Of a DNA stretch of 59,663 nt, positions 26,977 to 36,003 are shown one piece after another (position 1 is the first letter of the stretch; each line of letters opens with the position of its first letter). A program made the translations under genes and the position numbers. The DNA is from Ruania albidiflava DSM 18029 (GTDB lineage Bacteria; Actinomycetota; Actinomycetes; Actinomycetales; Beutenbergiaceae). The stretch spans positions 1 to 59,663 of the forward strand of contig NZ_ATWL01000017.1 in NCBI RefSeq assembly GCF_000421225.1, given 5' to 3'. Below the pieces are notes generated by a model that worked only from the letters and a program-made list of their open reading frames with translations, made no database searches and was not told the DNA's origin.

Positions 26977-27267
26977 ATGCGTCATTACGAACTGATGGTC
27001 ATTCTCGACCCGGAGCTCGACGAGCGGACCGTCCCGGCCGCGCTCGAGAAGTTCCTGAACGTCATCACCTCAGGTGGTGGGACGGTCGACAAGACGGACG
27101 TGTGGGGTAGGCGCCGGCTGGCCTTCGACATCGCGAAGAAGTCGGAAGGTATCTACGCCGTCGTGAACATGCACGCTACGCCCGAGCTCGCCAAGGAGCT
27201 CGACCGCCAGCTCGGCCTCAACGAGTCCGTCCTGCGCACCAAGCTGATCCGACCCGACGCGCACTGA
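26977..27267 (+). CDS. rpsF: 30S ribosomal protein S6
   Basis: 96 residues from ATG at 26977; a GTG at 26965 is in frame but lies inside the GGAGG ribosome-binding region. The sequence [17 protein letters not shown] and the WGRRRLAF motif are diagnostic. S6 pairs with S18 on the 30S platform. First gene of rpsF-ssb-rpsR-rplI. Confidence 0.97.
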   Translation: MRHYELMVILDPELDERTVPAALEKFLNVITSGGGTVDKTDVWGRRRLAFDIAKKSEGIYAVVNMHATPELAKELDRQLGLNESVLRTKLIRPDAH

Positions 27268-27289
27268 GCGCGACTTCGTTAGGAGCGTC

Positions 27290-27838
27290 ATGGCAGGCGA
27301 CACCGTCATCACCGTGATCGGAAACCTCACGGCTGACCCGGAGCTGCGGTTCACCCCCTCGGGTGCGGCCGTAGCCAACTTCACCATCGCGTCCACCCCG
27401 CGGCAGTTCGACCGCCAGACGGGAGAGTGGAAGGACGGCGAGACTCTCTTCATGCGTTGCTCCATCTGGCGTGAGGCTGCGGAGAACGTCGCGGAGTCCC
27501 TCACCAAGGGCATGCGGGTGATCGCCCAAGGTCGTCTGGTCCAGCGTTCCTTCGAGACCCGCGAGGGCGAGAAGCGCAACGTCGTCGAGCTGCAGGTCGA
27601 CGAGCTCGGCCCGTCCATGCGTTACGCCACGGCGAAGGTCACCCGCTCCCAGCGTGGGGGCGGCGGTGGCTTCTCCGGTGGCGGTGGAGGAGGCGGCTTC
27701 GGCGGCGGCAGCCAGGGCGGCGGCTACGGCGGCGGCAACCAGGGCGGCGGCTACTCGGGCGGCGGTGGCACCGCCGGCCCGGCCGACGACCCGTGGGCAA
27801 CGGGTGGCTCCAGCTTCGGCGACGAGCCCCCTTTCTAG
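27290..27838 (+). CDS. ssb: Single-stranded DNA-binding protein
   Basis: 182 residues. The N-terminal OB-fold (about 1-115) is followed by a Gly-rich linker ([12 protein letters not shown] blocks) and an acidic tip ending DEPPF, which recruits replication and repair partners. RBS AGGAG sits just upstream. It binds and protects single-stranded DNA, and is co-transcribed with rpsF and rpsR as in most actinobacteria. Confidence 0.97.
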   Translation: MAGDTVITVIGNLTADPELRFTPSGAAVANFTIASTPRQFDRQTGEWKDGETLFMRCSIWREAAENVAESLTKGMRVIAQGRLVQRSFETREGEKRNVVELQVDELGPSMRYATAKVTRSQRGGGGGFSGGGGGGGFGGGSQGGGYGGGNQGGGYSGGGGTAGPADDPWATGGSSFGDEPPF

Positions 27839-27890
27839 ATCATCACCTGATCGCACCCGGTCTGGGTGCGTGCATCGAAGGAGTACCACT

Positions 27891-28136
27891 ATGGCGAAGC
27901 GAGACTCTCGCAAGCCGGTCATCAAGAAGAAGGCCAATCCCCTCAAGACCACCAAGCTCGAGGGCCCCATCGACTACAAGGACACTGCGCTGCTGCGCAA
28001 GTTCATCTCCGACCGCGGCAAGATCCGCGCTCGCCGGGTGACCGGTGTGTCCACCCGCGAGCAGCGGCAGATCGCGAAGGCCGTGAAGAACGCCCGCGAG
28101 ATGGCTCTGCTGCCCTACTCGAGCTCGGCTCGCTGA
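27891..28136 (+). CDS. rpsR: 30S ribosomal protein S18
   Basis: 81 residues from ATG at 27891, preceded by AAGGAG. The family core (YKD...[12 protein letters not shown] and [18 protein letters not shown]) is present. There is no CxxC zinc pair near the N-terminus, so this is the zinc-independent form. Third gene of the operon. Confidence 0.97.
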   Translation: MAKRDSRKPVIKKKANPLKTTKLEGPIDYKDTALLRKFISDRGKIRARRVTGVSTREQRQIAKAVKNAREMALLPYSSSAR

Positions 28137-28153
28137 GGCAAGGAGGAACAGCC

Positions 28154-28606
28154 ATGGCGACCAAGCTCATTCTCACCCACGAGGTCACTGGCCTCGGCAC
28201 CGCTGGGGACGTCGTCGAGGTCAAGGACGGCTACGCCCGCAACTACCTGCTGCCGCGCAACCTGGCCACCCCGTGGACCAAGGGCGGGCAGAAGCAGATC
28301 GACCAGATCACCGCGGCGCGCCGCAAGCACGCCATCGCCACCATCGAGGACGCGCACGCCGTGCGTGACTCGCTGCAGGCGAAGCCGGTCGTGGTGCAGG
28401 TCCGGGCCGGTGCGAACGGCCGCCTGTTCGGCGCGGTGACCACCAAGGACATCGCCGAGGCGATCGCCGCCGGTGGCCAGACCGTGGACCGCCGCAAGAT
28501 CGAGGTCGGCCAGCCGATCAAGTCCCTCGGCGACCACCAGGTGCAGATCCGTCTGCACGAGGACGTCTCCGCAACTGTGGACGTGCAGGTCGTGGCCGAG
28601 GCCTGA
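28154..28606 (+). CDS. rplI: 50S ribosomal protein L9
   Basis: 150 residues from ATG at 28154, with AGGAGG eight bases upstream. The N-terminal domain includes [17 protein letters not shown], then the long connecting helix and the C-terminal rRNA-binding domain. Last gene of the ribosomal/ssb operon; a hairpin follows 22 bp after the stop. Confidence 0.97.
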   Translation: MATKLILTHEVTGLGTAGDVVEVKDGYARNYLLPRNLATPWTKGGQKQIDQITAARRKHAIATIEDAHAVRDSLQAKPVVVQVRAGANGRLFGAVTTKDIAEAIAAGGQTVDRRKIEVGQPIKSLGDHQVQIRLHEDVSATVDVQVVAEA

Positions 28607-28628
28607 GCCCCCGCAGCGTCTGAAGGGT

Positions 28629-28650
28629 CCCGGTGCGGACGTGCACCGGG
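28629..28650 (+). terminator. Hairpin terminator after rplI
   Basis: CCCGGTGC and GCACCGGG form a perfect 8-bp stem with a 6-nt loop, followed by GCTCTT. It sits directly behind the last gene of the rpsF operon. Confidence 0.65.
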
Positions 28651-28761
28651 GCTCTTCGCTGCCTCCGGGGAGTTCTACCACTGGATAGTCCTGCCCATGG
28701 TCGTCGGCGTGCGGACCTGCGAACGTGGTGTCCCGTACCGACGACTTGGAGTGATCACCGC

Positions 28762-29070
28762 ATGCGCAAGACCCTCACCGCCGCCGGCAGCCTGGCTGCC
28801 CTCGCCCTGCTCGCCGCCTGCTCCGGGCAGGCGGCCGTACCCGCCGCAGACGTCGAGGAGCAGGCGGAGAACCAGCTGGAGGAACAGGTCGGGCAGCGCC
28901 CGGACATCAGCTGCCCGGAGGACCTGCCGGCGGAGGTCGGCGCGACCATCGAGTGCGAGCTGACCGCAGAGGGCATGGCCGAGGCCTACGGCGTGACCAT
29001 GACCGTCACCGACGTCGCCGAGGACGGCAACGTGGGCTTCGACATCGCGGTGGACGAGGAACCGAAGTAG
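28762..29070 (+). CDS. Small DUF4333 lipoprotein
   Basis: 102 residues from ATG at 28762. A lipobox LLAAC within the first 21 residues marks a lipoprotein signal. A DUF4333-type domain follows, with two cysteines (in ISCPEDL and IECEL), probably a disulfide, as in the mycobacterial family. Outer face of the membrane; function unknown. Monocistronic between two hairpins. Confidence 0.82.
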   Translation: MRKTLTAAGSLAALALLAACSGQAAVPAADVEEQAENQLEEQVGQRPDISCPEDLPAEVGATIECELTAEGMAEAYGVTMTVTDVAEDGNVGFDIAVDEEPK

Positions 29071-29149
29071 TCCTTCTTGACCGCGGTCGGTGAGGGGGCG
29101 TCGCGCACGCGCGTCCCACATCCGGTCCAGCAGCGTCCGGTCAGATACC

Positions 29150-29168
29150 CCGGTGCTGTCGGCACCGG
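29150..29168. terminator. Hairpin between the convergent DUF4333 and MATE genes
   Basis: CCGGTGC and GCACCGG form a perfect 7-bp stem with a 5-nt loop, in the 129-bp convergent gap. A bidirectional terminator is plausible; there is no T-run. Confidence 0.5.
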
Positions 29169-29199
29169 CGTGTGCGTGGTCGCCGTGGTGGTGCGGGTC

Positions 29200-30534
29200 T
29201 CAGGCCGCTCCGAGCACCATCCAGGCGCTACCGCGAGCACGCAGCCAGGTGGTGGCAGCCCGGGCGAGCATGTACCCGCCGGCGAAGGCGACCCACAGCC
29301 ACACCAGCCCGAGCGCGCCACCGGGGGCCCACGCCCACACCGCGAGCAGCAGCGGCAGGTAGACCACCAGGGCGATGCCGCCTGCCCAGGCCAGATAGGC
29401 GCCGTCCCCGGCACCCATCAGCACCCCGTCCAGCACGTACGGCCAGGCGGCGACCGGGAGCAGCACGCCGATCACCACCAGACCCAGCGCGGCGGCGTGC
29501 TGCACGGTCTGGTCTGAGGTGAACAGCGGGGTGAGCAGCCAGCCGAGACCGGCGATCACCGCACCGAGCGCGGCCCCGGCGATCGTCCCCCAGCGCAGGC
29601 AGCGGCGAACCACAGCACGCACCGTGTCCGGCTGGCGGGCGCCCAACCCGTGCCCGACCAGCGCCTGGGCAGCGATGGCGAGGGCGTCCAGAGCGAACGC
29701 GGCCAGGCCCCACACCGAGTTGACGACCTGGTGAGCGGCCAGCGGCACCTCGCCCAACGCCGTCGCGCACGCCACGGTGAGCAGGATCGCCACCCGCAGC
29801 GTGAGGGTGCGGACCAGCAGCGGGAAGCCCGCGCGGGCGTTGTTCAGGATGCCACCCACCGCCGGGCGCAGGGACACCTGGCGCACCAGCGCTGCCCGCA
29901 CGACCACCCACCCCAGGGCGAGGGCCATGCCGATCTGGGCGAGCGCCGTCGCCAGTCCGGACCCGGCGATGCCCAGGTGCAGGCCGTAGACCAGGGTGAC
30001 CGACCCGATCGCGTTGGCGATGGCGCCGATCACAGCGACCCGCAGCGGGGTCTTGGTGTCCTGCAGGCCACGCAGCGCACCGGTGGCGGCGAGCACCACG
30101 AGCATGCCGGGGATACCGGGCATCGAGGCGCGCAGGTAGGCGACCGCGTGCGGGGCCACCTCCGCCGAGGCGCCCATCCACGCCACCACGTGATCGGCAC
30201 CGGCCAGGCCGAGCACGAGCAGCACGGCGCCGAGCAGCAGGGCGAGCCACATCCCGTCCAGGCCGAGAGCCAGCGCTCCGCGCTCGTCCCCGGCGCCGAG
30301 CTTGCGGGCCACTGCCCCGGTGGTGGCGTAGGCGAGGAAGATGAACAACGCCACCGTGGTGACCAGCAGGGTGGAGGCGAGGGTGAGGCCGGCGAGCTGG
30401 GCGGTGCCGAGGTGCCCGACCACTGCGGAGTCGATGAGGATGAACAGCGGTTCGGCGACCAGCGCACCGAGCGCGGGTACGGCGAGGTCGAGGATCCGCC
30501 GATCGAGCGAGCGGCCGGTCGGCGTGTCGTCCAC
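29200..30534 (-). CDS. MATE-family multidrug/organic cation exporter (DinF-like)
   Basis: About 444 residues with 12 hydrophobic segments in two halves, typical of the MATE/MOP superfamily; PALGALVAEPLFILIDSAVVGHLG is reflected in the DinF-like N-terminus. I prefer the GTG at 30534, four bases after GGAGG, over the TTG at 30537. MATE proteins expel cationic compounds using a Na+ or H+ gradient; the substrate is unknown. Insertion between rplI and dnaB is common in this order. Confidence 0.9.
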   Translation of the reverse strand: MDDTPTGRSLDRRILDLAVPALGALVAEPLFILIDSAVVGHLGTAQLAGLTLASTLLVTTVALFIFLAYATTGAVARKLGAGDERGALALGLDGMWLALLLGAVLLVLGLAGADHVVAWMGASAEVAPHAVAYLRASMPGIPGMLVVLAATGALRGLQDTKTPLRVAVIGAIANAIGSVTLVYGLHLGIAGSGLATALAQIGMALALGWVVVRAALVRQVSLRPAVGGILNNARAGFPLLVRTLTLRVAILLTVACATALGEVPLAAHQVVNSVWGLAAFALDALAIAAQALVGHGLGARQPDTVRAVVRRCLRWGTIAGAALGAVIAGLGWLLTPLFTSDQTVQHAAALGLVVIGVLLPVAAWPYVLDGVLMGAGDGAYLAWAGGIALVVYLPLLLAVWAWAPGGALGLVWLWVAFAGGYMLARAATTWLRARGSAWMVLGAA

Positions 30535-30889
30535 CAATCCTCCGAGTAGTTCTTGTCCACAGCCTGTGGGTGGCCACAGGCCTGTCCTGATGCGGATCCT
30601 ACGGACATATCCACACGTTTAGTCACAGGCTGTGCACAGGGACCTGCCGCTCTGTCCGCACGTTGTCCACAGGGGTGGCGCAGTTGTCCCCAGGGGGTGG
30701 TTTGCTGGAGGAGGACGAGGGTGCGTACGGTCACTGCCGTCCGCGCTCGAGCGGTGGGTGCCGGTGCTGGTCGCGTTCCGGTGCCGGCGGTGCGAACCGC
30801 TGGTGTCGGTGGGTGCTGGTAGGTGTGGGTGTGCGGACGAGGTGCTGGGCGAACATGGAGGAGTCGGTGATGGCAGCGGGGCGTGACAG
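30535..30889. promoter_or_regulatory. Divergent MATE/dnaB intergenic region with a cluster of DnaA-box-like sites
   Basis: Two exact actinobacterial-type boxes, TTGTCCACA, occur at 30553-30561 and 30663-30671. One-mismatch sites are ATATCCACA at 30607 and TTGTCCCCA at 30684. Weaker two-mismatch copies start at 30619, 30630 and 30652. All point the same way. From 30607 on, starts are spaced 12, 11, 22, 11 and 21 bp, close to whole helical turns. A perfect 8-bp inverted repeat (GCCTGTGG...CCACAGGC) spans 30562-30581. From about 30700 to the dnaB start I see no gene and no other clear motif. Confidence 0.6.
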
Positions 30890-32242
30890 ATGAGCATCAC
30901 CGAGATCCCGGACGCTCCGGAGAGCTTCGAGAAGACCCCACCGCAGGACGTCGCCGCCGAGCAGAGCGTCATCGGCGGCATGCTGATGTCCAAGGACGCC
31001 ATCGCCGACGTGGTCGAGGTGCTCCGCGGGAACGACTTCTACCGGCCGGCGCACGAGGCGATCTACGACGCCATCCTGGACCTGTACGGCCGCGGGGAGC
31101 CGGCGGACGCGGTCACCGTGGCGGCGGAGCTGACCAAGCGGGGTGAGCTCGCCCGGATCGGCGGGGCACCGTACCTGCACACGCTGCTGTCCTCAGTGCC
31201 CACGGCGGCGAACGCCGGCTACTACGCCCGGATCGTGCGCGAGCGTGCGGTGCTGCGCCGTCTGGTGGACGCCGGCACCCGCATCGTGCAGCTGGGCTAT
31301 GCCACCGACGGCGGCGACGTGGACGACCTGGTGAACACCGCCCAGGCGGAGGTGTACGCGGTCACCGAGCGGCGCACTGCCGAGGACTACGTGCCGCTGA
31401 AGGACGTCATCAACTCCACGATGGAGGAGATCGACGCCGCCTCGCACCGGGGCGAGGGCATGGTCGGCGTGCCCACCGGGTTCACCGACCTGGACCTGCT
31501 CACCAACGGTCTGCACCCGGGACAGATGATCGTGCTGGCGGCCCGGCCGGCCGTCGGGAAGTCAACGCTGGGGCTGGACGTGGCCCGGTCGGCGTCGATC
31601 AAGCACGGCATGACCTCGGTGATCTTCTCCCTGGAGATGAGCCGCAACGAGATCTCCATGCGCATGCTCTCGGCAGAGTCCCAGGTGCCGCTGCAGAACA
31701 TGCGCAAGGGCACCATGCGGGACGAGGACTGGACCCGGCTGGCCCGCACCATGGGCCGAGTGTCCGAGGCGCCGCTGTTCATCGACGACAGCCCGAACAT
31801 GTCGCTGATGGAGATCCGGGCCAAGTGCCGACGGCTGAAGCAGCGGCATGATCTGAAGCTCGTGGTGATCGACTACCTGCAGCTGATGAGCTCGGGTAAG
31901 CGGGTGGAGTCGCGCCAGCAGGAGGTCTCGGAGTTCTCCCGGGCGATCAAGCTGCTCGCCAAGGAGCTCGAGGTACCGGTGATCGCGATCTCCCAGCTGA
32001 ACCGTGGTTCGGAGGCCCGCACGGACAAGAAGCCGCAGATGAGCGACCTACGCGAGTCGGGCTCGATCGAGCAGGATGCGGACGTCGTCGTCCTGCTGCA
32101 CCGCGAGGACATGTACGAGAAGGAGTCCGCCCGCGCCGGCGAGGCGGACATCATCGTGGCCAAGCACCGCAACGGGCCCACGGACACGATCGTGGTGGCG
32201 TTCCAGGGGCACTACGCGCGCTTCTTCGACATGGCGCAGTAA
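30890..32242 (+). CDS. dnaB: Replicative DNA helicase
   Basis: 450 residues without an intein. The N-terminal DnaB domain (PPQDVAAEQSVIGGML) is followed by the RecA-like helicase with Walker A ARPAVGKST at about 218-226, Walker B VVIDYLQLM and the RESGSIEQDADVV motif. It unwinds DNA at the replication fork as a hexamer. The ribosome-binding site is weak. The upstream DnaA-box-like cluster may affect its expression. Confidence 0.97.
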   Translation: MSITEIPDAPESFEKTPPQDVAAEQSVIGGMLMSKDAIADVVEVLRGNDFYRPAHEAIYDAILDLYGRGEPADAVTVAAELTKRGELARIGGAPYLHTLLSSVPTAANAGYYARIVRERAVLRRLVDAGTRIVQLGYATDGGDVDDLVNTAQAEVYAVTERRTAEDYVPLKDVINSTMEEIDAASHRGEGMVGVPTGFTDLDLLTNGLHPGQMIVLAARPAVGKSTLGLDVARSASIKHGMTSVIFSLEMSRNEISMRMLSAESQVPLQNMRKGTMRDEDWTRLARTMGRVSEAPLFIDDSPNMSLMEIRAKCRRLKQRHDLKLVVIDYLQLMSSGKRVESRQQEVSEFSRAIKLLAKELEVPVIAISQLNRGSEARTDKKPQMSDLRESGSIEQDADVVVLLHREDMYEKESARAGEADIIVAKHRNGPTDTIVVAFQGHYARFFDMAQ

Positions 32243-32283
32243 GGGGCGCATCACTGCGCGGCGAACCACGCGCTCGCCGTCCC

Positions 32284-32308
32284 GGCCAGCACCTGCCAGT
32301 CGCTGGCC
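32284..32308. terminator. Possible hairpin between convergent dnaB and GH20 genes
   Basis: GGCCAGC and GCTGGCC form a 7-bp perfect stem with an 11-nt loop in the 94-bp convergent gap. The stem is short for its loop, so the call is tentative. Confidence 0.35.
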
Positions 32309-32336
32309 CCGTCAGCGCCGTGGAGCTCGCCGGTGC

Positions 32337-35225
32337 TCACGACTGCCCGATACCGATGGCGAACACGTGCAGCGCCGGGGCGCCTCGCACGGCGGTCGCC
32401 GAGACGGTCGGCAAGGTAATCGCCTGCACCGTGCGGTCGGCGTCCACCGGGATGGTCTGGAAGTGCACCTGGGTGTTCCGGTCTGTCGGCCCGCTGGGAG
32501 TATTCCGGTACGGCATCGCCACGAGCGCCGACGCGTCCGGGTTGGACTGGCTCCAGTCCGGCGTGCTCAACGTGACCGTCTCGGAGGTGCCGTCCGTGTA
32601 GTGCACCACCCAGTCGCCGCTCACCGGACCGTAGGTGGCCGCCGTGAGCAGCCCGATCTGGCTGCCGGACGCGCCGATCTGCACGCTCTGCCCATTCGCG
32701 AGCACGTTGTTCGCGCTCCCCGGCCGCACATCCGGCCAGGTGAGACCCATGCCGTCCCGGGCGAGCTCGCTACCCGGGGTCACACCTTGGTCGGCAAGGG
32801 CCTGCGCCGAGTAGGAGGAGCCAGCGCCGTCGAACCCGACGCCCAGACCCGGCGGGCTCTCCTCGCCGTCGTTCGTGACCGCCACGTTCGCGTACGCATC
32901 GGCGAGTTCGGCGAACGGCACGGTGATGAGCAGCTCCGTCCTCGCGATCGTGACCGTCTCCCGACCGTCCTGGGTGGTCAGCTCCACCGGCACCGCGCTC
33001 GTCCCGGGCTCCACCGGCCCGCTCACCTGCACGTCCACCGAGGTGCTGCCCCCGGCGCCGACCCGCAGGGTTCCGGAGGACGGCTCCAGGGTGACCCCCT
33101 CCGGTGGCTGGGCCACCCACCGGAGGGTTGCTGCCTGGTCGGCGGTGCTGCTGACTACCAGGGTGGTGCTACCGGTCCCACCCGCTGAGGTGAGCACGAC
33201 CGCAGGGTCGAGGCTGAGCTGGACGTCGCGCGGGAGGAGCGCACCGGCTGCGTAGACCTCGATCTCGTACAGTGAGTAGCCCCACTTCGTGCCCCGCTCG
33301 GTCATCGCCAGGCGCAGATAACGTCCATGCCCGTCCACCTCGAGGCGGTCCACACCGCCGTCGCCGCCCGTGACCTCGGTGAGTGTGGTCCAGTTCTCCA
33401 GGTCCGGCGAGGCCGCCACGGTGTACCCGCTGGCATACGCCGCCTCCCAGTCCAGGACAACCGTGCCCAGGTCGGCCTCGTGACCGAGGTCCAGCACCAC
33501 GGTCTGCGGCGCGGTCTTCGAACCGCACCAGCGGGTGCCAGTGTCTGCATCGGTCAGCATCGACTCGTGGCAGTCGGGGCGTTCCCGGTCCGAGGACCAC
33601 ACCAGGGCGCCGTGAGCCAGGTTAGCCTCCGGACCGTCGAGCAGTGCCCACTGAGGGTCCTTTCCGACGACGAACGCGCGGCCGGCGAGGGCATCCCACC
33701 CGCCGTCGAGGGTCGAGTCCCAGAGCTGCTGCGCCATGGCCCGCAGCGGCATGTGCAACCGGCCGGAGACCTGTTCCTCGGTGGCCGTGCCCGGGCTATC
33801 GTTCCACAGGTGGATCTGGCCGCCGAGGATGCCTTCCGCGTGCGGGTCGGTGGTGTTCGGTGCGGTGGCGTCGTGCCAGGTGGACATGTCCCAGTCCTCA
33901 GTGATCTCTCGCGGGTCCAGGTTGTTCCACGTCGGCGTCGCCCCCGGCACGTCGTAGAGCACGTTCCGGTTCGCGTTGACCAGCTGGTACCCGCGGTCCA
34001 GGAACTCCTGGGCCCGCACGTCGCCGTGCTGGTCGGACCAGTACTCGAGCACGATGTTCGTGTCCGCCTCCAGCACTACACCCCCCTGGGCTCCGTCGTT
34101 CCACATCCGCATCGTCTTGCCGTGCGTGCGGACCACGTCGTTGACGAAGTTGGTGAAGTCCAGCACTGCATCGTGGGCGTTGGCCGCCGGGCCGTAGCGC
34201 TCCTGTGCCCACTCGGTGAGCACCGGGTAGGCATCCCAGTCGCTGGTGAACTCATCACCTCCGGTGTGCACGTACCGGCCGGGGAACAGCGGGATCAGCT
34301 CGTCCAGGATCTCCTGCACGAACTGCCGCGCGTCGGGATTGGTTGGGTCGAGGTTGCGGGTGTTCCGGTTGCCGTCGGCATCGACCACCTGCAGCTCGGG
34401 GTGCTCGCGGAGCACATGCTGCATGTGCCCTGGCATGTCGATCTCCGGGATGATCTCGATGTGGTACCGGGCGGCGTAGTCCACCAGCTCGGTGACCTGC
34501 TCCTGGGTCCAGTGCTCCGGGGAGACGATCTCCGGGTGCGTGCGGGACTCGATCCGGAAGCCGGCGTTGTCCGCGATGTGCCAGTGAAACTCGTTGTACT
34601 TCAGGTAGGCGAGCTCCCGGATCTGCCGCATCGCCCACTCGGGGGAGAAGTACTGGCGGCCGTTGTCGATCATGAAGCTGCGCTCGGCGTACCCGGGCCA
34701 GTCGGTCGCGACGCCGCCGGGGATGACCGGCTCGTCGGTGAGCATCTGCAGGACGCTGCGGGTGCCGAGGAACACGCCGTCGTGAGTGGCGCCAGTGATG
34801 GTGACGTCGTGGTCCACCGTGATCCGGCTCGCCTCCGGACCATGCTCGGTCCACGCCGGGTCGAGCGTGAGCCAGATGACTCCGGGTCCGCGACCAGGCG
34901 GCGCAGACCTGGTCTGCACGACCACGCGCCGGCCGGTGAGCGCCTGCAGGTCGGTGGCGAACGTGTCGGCGTCGTCGGAGAGGTCGTCGGCGTACTGTGG
35001 GTCGACCTGGAGGTGGACCGCCCCGCGCCCGAGCCTGAAGTCCTCACCGCCAGGGGCCCACTGCTGCAGTGCGGGCACGGTGACCGGTGCACCGTCCGTC
35101 GGTGGCGTGGGCGCGGCGGACTCCTCCGCGCTCGCCGGTGCGCTCAGGAGCGCGGCAACTATGGCGGTACTGGCGGTCAGAGCCGCCACGGCTCGGGACA
35201 CGAGCCTGTTCCTGCTGCTGTGCAT
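32337..35225 (-). CDS. Secreted GH20 beta-N-acetylhexosaminidase with carbohydrate-binding C-terminus
   Basis: I chose the ATG at 35225 because GGGGAGGAAG precedes it; the product is 962 residues. Domains in order: signal peptide ending APASA; GH20b domain (about 45-175); GH20 barrel (about 180-500) with HTGGDE at 320-325, giving the catalytic Asp324/Glu325 pair; an F5/8C (CBM32-like) domain (about 550-680); a NEW3-type beta-sandwich; and a C-terminal beta-domain. It should release terminal GlcNAc or GalNAc from chitin oligomers, glycans or peptidoglycan fragments outside the cell. No transporter or other glycosidase is nearby. Confidence 0.92.
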   Translation of the reverse strand: MHSSRNRLVSRAVAALTASTAIVAALLSAPASAEESAAPTPPTDGAPVTVPALQQWAPGGEDFRLGRGAVHLQVDPQYADDLSDDADTFATDLQALTGRRVVVQTRSAPPGRGPGVIWLTLDPAWTEHGPEASRITVDHDVTITGATHDGVFLGTRSVLQMLTDEPVIPGGVATDWPGYAERSFMIDNGRQYFSPEWAMRQIRELAYLKYNEFHWHIADNAGFRIESRTHPEIVSPEHWTQEQVTELVDYAARYHIEIIPEIDMPGHMQHVLREHPELQVVDADGNRNTRNLDPTNPDARQFVQEILDELIPLFPGRYVHTGGDEFTSDWDAYPVLTEWAQERYGPAANAHDAVLDFTNFVNDVVRTHGKTMRMWNDGAQGGVVLEADTNIVLEYWSDQHGDVRAQEFLDRGYQLVNANRNVLYDVPGATPTWNNLDPREITEDWDMSTWHDATAPNTTDPHAEGILGGQIHLWNDSPGTATEEQVSGRLHMPLRAMAQQLWDSTLDGGWDALAGRAFVVGKDPQWALLDGPEANLAHGALVWSSDRERPDCHESMLTDADTGTRWCGSKTAPQTVVLDLGHEADLGTVVLDWEAAYASGYTVAASPDLENWTTLTEVTGGDGGVDRLEVDGHGRYLRLAMTERGTKWGYSLYEIEVYAAGALLPRDVQLSLDPAVVLTSAGGTGSTTLVVSSTADQAATLRWVAQPPEGVTLEPSSGTLRVGAGGSTSVDVQVSGPVEPGTSAVPVELTTQDGRETVTIARTELLITVPFAELADAYANVAVTNDGEESPPGLGVGFDGAGSSYSAQALADQGVTPGSELARDGMGLTWPDVRPGSANNVLANGQSVQIGASGSQIGLLTAATYGPVSGDWVVHYTDGTSETVTLSTPDWSQSNPDASALVAMPYRNTPSGPTDRNTQVHFQTIPVDADRTVQAITLPTVSATAVRGAPALHVFAIGIGQS

Positions 35226-35352
35226 CGAACTTCCTCCCCGTGGCGACGTCGCCGGCGACGAGACTATCCAGGTCACCCCGGTTCCGTCCATCACTGACAT
35301 CAACGAGCTGGAGGTCCGTTGCTCGTTTTCGTGGTGCGTCTGGTTTCGCGTC

Positions 35353-36003
35353 CTACGCCAGCCCGGACTGGAACGCGAACACCACCAGCTGGGCCCGGTC
35401 CCGCGCGCCCAGCTTGACCATCGCCCGGCTCACGTGCGTGCGCGCGGTCGCCGGGCTGAGCACCAGCCGGTCGGCGATCTCGGAGTTGGTCAGCCCCTGC
35501 GCCACCAGGCCGACGACCTCCCGCTCCCGGTCGGTCAGCGCCCCCAGCTGCGGGTGCGGCGTGACCGGCCGCGGCGCGGCCTGGGTGAACTCCTGGATGA
35601 GCGTGCGGGTGACGGACGGGGAGAGGAGAGCTCCGCCGTCGGCGACCGTACGCACCGCATCCACGAGCCCTCCCGGCGGGGTGTTCTTCAGCAGGAACCC
35701 GCTCGCCCCGGCGTGCAGCGCCTGGAACACGTACTCGTCCCGCTCGAACGTGGTCAGCAGCAGGATCCGTGTGCGCGCCAGGGACGGGTCCGCGACGATC
35801 CGGCGGGTCGCCTCCAGACCGTCGATCCCGGGCATCCGGATGTCCATCAGCACCACGTCCGGACGCTGCTCCCGGGCCGTCTGCACCGCCGCGATCCCGT
35901 CGGCCGCCTCCCCGGTCACGGTCAGGTCTTCCTCGTTCTCCAGCAGCGTGCGCAGCCCGATCCGCACCAGGTCCTGGTCGTCGACCAGCAGCACCGAGAT
36001 CAC
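35353..36003 (-). CDS. NarL/LuxR-family response regulator
   Basis: 216 residues from a GTG that overlaps the kinase stop by 4 nt. The receiver domain has phospho-acceptor Asp54 in VLMDIRMPG with Lys at FLLKNTPP; the C-terminal LuxR HTH begins near LTDREREV (about 155-205). It is the partner of the adjacent histidine kinase and would act as a DNA-binding regulator. Targets are unknown. Confidence 0.94.
   Translation of the reverse strand: MISVLLVDDQDLVRIGLRTLLENEEDLTVTGEAADGIAAVQTAREQRPDVVLMDIRMPGIDGLEATRRIVADPSLARTRILLLTTFERDEYVFQALHAGASGFLLKNTPPGGLVDAVRTVADGGALLSPSVTRTLIQEFTQAAPRPVTPHPQLGALTDREREVVGLVAQGLTNSEIADRLVLSPATARTHVSRAMVKLGARDRAQLVVFAFQSGLA

Noticed and set aside
30890-32242. Intein in DnaB
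   Set aside because: The helicase motifs are continuous and the length of 450 residues is normal for an intein-free protein.
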